Below, in pieces: positions 60,997 through 64,000 of a stretch of 64,000 nt of DNA; positions within the stretch are counted from its first letter, which is position 1; every line of letters starts with the position of its first letter. Source of the DNA: Bacillota bacterium (lineage in GTDB: Bacteria; Bacillota_I; Bacilli_A; Izemoplasmatales; UBA1188); contig JAEYPN010000024.1 of NCBI GenBank assembly GCA_023410715.1, forward strand, positions 3,897 to 67,896, given 5' to 3'. The notes beneath the pieces were generated by a model. It saw nothing but the letters and a program-made list of their open reading frames with translations. It had not been told where the DNA came from and searched no databases. The position numbers and the translations under genes are program-made.

Positions 60997-61017
60997 TGTT
61001 GTTAGTACAAAACAACA
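60997..61017. repeat. Inverted repeat ahead of ptsH
   Basis: TGTTGTT-AGTACAA-AACAACA: two perfect seven-base arms with seven-base interior, about 60-80 bases upstream of the ptsH start and just after the dut stop. No T tract. It could be an operator. Confidence 0.35.
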
Positions 61018-61021
61018 TTGA

Positions 61022-61507
61022 TTATTTAGACGTGCTCCCAATTCCACCTGTTCTCATTTCTATTACTTTATCATCAATTGTGATTCCATAAGCCATAAAA
61101 ATGCCTTGAACGAAGCGCTCCCCTTTTTTTAATATTAATGGTTTTTTATCCTCCATATATGCGGTAATTTTAACTAAAATATGCCCTTCATTTAAGGCAT
61201 TCGAGTAATCACTATCAATGATTCCTACAGTATTATCCAGTGAAACTTTATATTTAAATCCTAGACTGCTTCTCGGAAAAATTGATAAAAACCATCCTGG
61301 AGAAATTATTGCTTTTACACCTGTTGGAACAATAATAGACTTCCCATACTCTAGTATTATATCATCTGGCAAATAAAAATCATACCCAGCAGAGCCTTGT
61401 GTCGCACGCTTGGGTAATATTATTTTATCATATATTTCATTATTTTTAAAGTACTTACTAAATTCAATATTACTTACTTTTAAAAATTGGCCAACTTTAT
61501 TTATCAT
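61022..61507 (-). CDS. dut: dUTP diphosphatase
   Basis: A 161-residue trimeric-type dUTPase keeping uracil out of DNA. All five motifs are seen: AGYDFYL, PRSSLGFKY, GIIDSDYSN, GERFVQGIF and TGGIGSTSK. The N-terminal 25 residues before the first motif are longer than in E. coli. Its start overlaps yitT by 11 bases. Confidence 0.95.
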   Translation of the reverse strand: MINKVGQFLKVSNIEFSKYFKNNEIYDKIILPKRATQGSAGYDFYLPDDIILEYGKSIIVPTGVKAIISPGWFLSIFPRSSLGFKYKVSLDNTVGIIDSDYSNALNEGHILVKITAYMEDKKPLILKKGERFVQGIFMAYGITIDDKVIEMRTGGIGSTSK

Positions 61508-62372
61508 TTCTTACCATTTCCTCCTGTGAATCATAAGAGAAACCCAAACCTAAAACTTCAGTTGCTTTTGTAACAAACATAAATGCAGTTGGATCAATCT
61601 TTTCAATCGCTCTTCTTAACACAAAATATTCATTAGTTGATAAAACGCAAAGTATAATGTCTCTTAAATCGTCATTATATGCACCACGTGCGACTATTTT
61701 AGTTGCTCCTCTTTCCAGTTTTTCTAAAATAATTGTCTTAACTTTTTCAATTTCCGGAGTAATAATATAGACCGCTCTTTTATTAAAACCACCAAAAATA
61801 ACATTATCCATAATTTGACCAGAGATATACATATAACAGATTGCTGCTAAACCACCTGCAAAGCCAAATTTAAAGATTCCAATCAAAATAATTATACCAT
61901 CAACTACATAAAGTGTTTTAGAGTATGGAATATTAAATTTTTTAAATAAAATAGCTTGAACAATATCGACCCCACCAGTTGAACTACCATTTTTAAAGGA
62001 AAGTCCTAGTCCAAACCCCATCAAAATTCCACTAAATAGAACCACTAAAAATAAATCAACATTTTGAATCGGTAATTTCTCATATATCCATTGAAATAAG
62101 GCAATATATAATGGATATGAGATTGAACCATATAAGCTTTTAATAAAGTAGGTCTTGCCCATAAAGAAATATGATATGCTAAGTAAAATCAAATTGGTTC
62201 CTAAAATAAAGATCGAAAAATACTGTTTTAAAAAGTCTTGCATTATAATGGCAATACCAGTAACTCCGCCACTAACAATGTTATATGGAGATAAAAAGAA
62301 AGCTGTCGTTAATCCCGCAATCATTATTCCCACATTCATTATTATAAAACTTTTTAGCCTTTTTTTCTTCAT
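61497..62372 (-). CDS. YitT/DUF2179-family membrane protein
   Basis: A 291-residue protein with about five to six hydrophobic helices in the first 190 residues, including GLTTAFFLSPYNIVSGGVTGI and LSFKNGSSTGGVDIVQAIL, the family's glycine-rich motif. The C-terminal DUF2179 domain (about 200-285) has GGFNKRAVYIIT and PTAFMFVTKATEVLG. The transported or sensed molecule is unknown. It lies 13 bases after the aldehyde dehydrogenase gene, upstream of dut. Confidence 0.88.
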   Translation of the reverse strand: MKKKRLKSFIIMNVGIMIAGLTTAFFLSPYNIVSGGVTGIAIIMQDFLKQYFSIFILGTNLILLSISYFFMGKTYFIKSLYGSISYPLYIALFQWIYEKLPIQNVDLFLVVLFSGILMGFGLGLSFKNGSSTGGVDIVQAILFKKFNIPYSKTLYVVDGIIILIGIFKFGFAGGLAAICYMYISGQIMDNVIFGGFNKRAVYIITPEIEKVKTIILEKLERGATKIVARGAYNDDLRDIILCVLSTNEYFVLRRAIEKIDPTAFMFVTKATEVLGLGFSYDSQEEMVRNDK

Positions 62373-62385
62373 AAGATACCTCTTC

Positions 62386-63747
62386 TTATTTAACTTTCAA
62401 AATCTTCTTAATAATTTTAATCTTCTTATTATTATATGGTGGATATTTTAAATTTATTTCTTTTCTAGATTTAATAAAAATGCTTTTCTCATGGGAAAAA
62501 GTCATAAACGATTTTTCACCATGATAGCTACCCATTCCACTTCTTCCAACACCACCAAAAGGTAAATGATGATTAGTAAGATGCATAATTACATCATTAA
62601 CACAGCCCCCACCAAAGCTTAATTTTGATAAAACATTATTTTTAATCTCGTTATTATTAGTAAATATATATAAAGCTAGTGGTTTATCTTTTATCTTTAA
62701 TTCTTCAATTACTTGGTTAATATCATTAAAGGTAATAATTGGTAAGATTGGTCCAAATATTTCTTCCTGCATTACTTTATCTTGAAAGGTCACATTATCT
62801 AAAATGGTTGGTTCTAATAAAAGTCCATCATTTTTCCCACCAAAAATAATTTTGCTTTGATCAATAATTCCTAACAATCTCTCTAAATGCTTTTGATTAA
62901 TAATATAAGGAAAATCATTTGTAAGTATATTATCTTGATAATAGTATTCCTTTATTTTTTCAATAATTTTTTTTACCAATTTATCTTTAACTTTTTCATC
63001 AACAAGTAAATAGTCAGGTGCCACACATGTTTGTCCACCATTCAAATATTTTCCCCACGTAATCCTCTTAGCAGCCAAATCTAAGTCTGCATCATTTGCG
63101 ACTATACATGGCGATTTTCCCCCAAGTTCAAGACAAACAGGGGTTAAATTCTTACTAGCCTTTTCCATGACAAACCGGCCTACCACATCGCCACCAGTAA
63201 AAAATATATAATCAAATTTCTGATCTAATAGTAAAGTATTTTCTTCCCTACCACCTAAGACTGTTGCAATATATTCATCACTAAACACATCTAAAATCCT
63301 TTTAATAATACTAGCTACATTACTAGCGTATTGTGATGGTTTAACTACTACAGTATTACCACATGCAATTGCTGAAACTAGTGGAAGTAATGTTAATTGT
63401 AAAGGATAATTCCATGGTGACATAATTAGAATTACCCCATAAGGTTCATGGTATAAATAAGATTTAGCAGGAAAATTAATTAAGTTAGTTCTTACTTTAT
63501 GTGGCTTAAAAAATTTATTCATATGCTTAAGAACATAATCAATTTCTGCATAAATCATCGAAAGTTCAGTTGTTATAACATCAAATTTGCTTTTATTAAA
63601 ATCCATTTTGAAAGCTTCAAAAATTAATTCTTTATTATCATCAATTGACTTTTTTAGTTTTAAAATGGCATTTCTTCTAAAATTTAAATCTAACGTTGCG
63701 CCTTTTAAATAAAATAAACGTTGGTTATTTACAATGTCTTTAATCAT
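62386..63747 (-). CDS. Aldehyde dehydrogenase (NAD(P)-dependent)
   Basis: A 453-residue dehydrogenase of the short class-3-like bacterial group. The catalytic Cys is in GGQTCVAPDYLL, the general base Glu in LELGGKSP, and the cofactor motif is FTGGDVVGRFV. It is complete, with HLTNHHLPFGGVGRSGMGSYHG near the end. Substrate preference (long- or short-chain aldehydes) is not readable. It heads the group with yitT and dut. Confidence 0.93.
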   Translation of the reverse strand: MIKDIVNNQRLFYLKGATLDLNFRRNAILKLKKSIDDNKELIFEAFKMDFNKSKFDVITTELSMIYAEIDYVLKHMNKFFKPHKVRTNLINFPAKSYLYHEPYGVILIMSPWNYPLQLTLLPLVSAIACGNTVVVKPSQYASNVASIIKRILDVFSDEYIATVLGGREENTLLLDQKFDYIFFTGGDVVGRFVMEKASKNLTPVCLELGGKSPCIVANDADLDLAAKRITWGKYLNGGQTCVAPDYLLVDEKVKDKLVKKIIEKIKEYYYQDNILTNDFPYIINQKHLERLLGIIDQSKIIFGGKNDGLLLEPTILDNVTFQDKVMQEEIFGPILPIITFNDINQVIEELKIKDKPLALYIFTNNNEIKNNVLSKLSFGGGCVNDVIMHLTNHHLPFGGVGRSGMGSYHGEKSFMTFSHEKSIFIKSRKEINLKYPPYNNKKIKIIKKILKVK

Positions 63748-63804
63748 ATTAATTTCCTCTTCATTAATATTTTACCATAAAATAATAAATAATTCATTAA
63801 GGGT

Positions 63805-63835
63805 AAAAAAAAACATCGATATAAATCGATGTTTT
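63805..63835 (-). terminator. Terminator of the rRNA operon
   Basis: Minus-strand stem AAAACATCGAT-TTAT-ATCGATGTTTT and a T-rich end, ten bases after the 5S 3' end. Confidence 0.88.
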
Positions 63836-63845
63836 ATAGAAAGAA

Positions 63846-63957
63846 GCCTGGCAATGACCTACTTTCGCACACGAATGTACTATCATCGGCGCAGAAGTGC
63901 TTAACTACTGTGTTCGGAATGGGAACAGGTGTGACCACTTCGCCATTATCACCAGAC
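63846..63957 (-). rRNA. rrf: 5S ribosomal RNA
   Basis: 112 bases on the minus strand. Ends pair as GTCTGGT/GCCAGGC; the internal CACCTGTTCCCATTCCGAACA and GTAGTTAAGC segments are universal 5S sequence. The remaining 43 bases to the window edge are the spacer toward the 23S gene, which lies outside the window. Confidence 0.97.
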
Positions 63958-64000
63958 ATTTCTTTCAAAACTGGATATATTAAATTTTACGCAAAGTTAA

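Noticed and set aside
1..64000. Mycoplasma-type genetic code (UGA = Trp)
   Set aside because: rsgA ends in TGA in an ATGA overlap with rpe, and the long genes read through without needing UGA as Trp. Standard bacterial code 11 fits.
1..64000. CRISPR array, insertion sequences, prophage or integrated element
   Set aside because: No regularly spaced direct repeats, transposase, integrase or phage structural genes were found; base composition and gene order look uniform.

Overview
The window is a gene-dense stretch of a chromosome with very low G+C, coded almost entirely on the minus strand. The gene set is that of a Gram-positive Firmicute of Bacilli type: PolC, the primosome proteins DnaB, DnaD and DnaI, RqcH, CcpA, HPr and enzyme I, T-box leaders in front of pheS, thrS and tyrS, and Bacillus-like gene orders such as rsgA-rpe-spoVM next to rpmB-fakA-recG-rnc, polA-mutM-coaE-dnaB-dnaI-thrS and murC-ccpA-tyrS. 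UGA is a stop codon (rsgA ends in TGA within an ATGA overlap with rpe), so this is not a code-4 mollicute. Several products belong to endospore biology: a 28-codon spoVM, sspI, a CotD-like coat protein, a Cse60-like protein and a PdaA-like deacetylase. A spore-forming, or recently spore-forming, AT-rich Bacilli lineage is the best fit (Turicibacter/Erysipelotrichales-like or a sister of the Mollicutes); I cannot name the genus.

Layout. 1-5.5 kb: 5' part of a HAD hydrolase, a Nudix hydrolase, tRNA-Gly, rsmH, the yceD-rpmF operon, divergent tmcAL, and a large XRE/TPR regulator. 5.5-12.5 kb: a cse60-like gene, nth-dnaD, dapB, rnc, recG and fakA. 12.7-22.2 kb: rpmB, an HtrA lipoprotein, rsgA-rpe-spoVM, pfkA, and the T-box operon pheS-pheT-rlmN. 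22-31 kb: cotD-like gene, Bax-inhibitor membrane protein, polC, gmk-rpoZ and divergent rqcH. 31-45 kb: T-box thrS followed by a degenerate GDPD-like membrane protein; dnaB-dnaI, an unknown 116-residue protein, a mutM-coaE fusion, polA, patatin, panT-coaX and pepV-trmB. 45-50 kb: plus-strand sspI and a metal-efflux ATPase with its ArsR repressor, then T-box tyrS and a GH2 glycosidase. 51-64 kb: ccpA with its own cre-like site, murC, rimM-trmD-rplS headed by a GH17-like gene, a PdaA-like deacetylase, a cation antiporter paired with a PII-like protein, a glutamine amidotransferase, ptsH with a shortened enzyme I, dut, yitT, an aldehyde dehydrogenase, and the 5S rRNA at the end of an rRNA operon that enters from the right edge.

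How the genes work together. Most are housekeeping: replication initiation and elongation, base-excision repair, translation and tRNA modification, CoA supply (pantothenate uptake, pantothenate kinase, dephospho-CoA kinase), glycolysis and carbon control (PfkA, HPr, EI, CcpA). There are no insertion sequences, phage genes or CRISPR arrays. The novelty lies in the spore-gene set, in unusual domain architectures (MutM-CoaE, short EI, dead GDPD), and in regulatory DNA: three T-boxes with non-synthetase riders, a cre at ccpA, an ArsR operator inside a promoter, and tandem palindromes in front of fakA.
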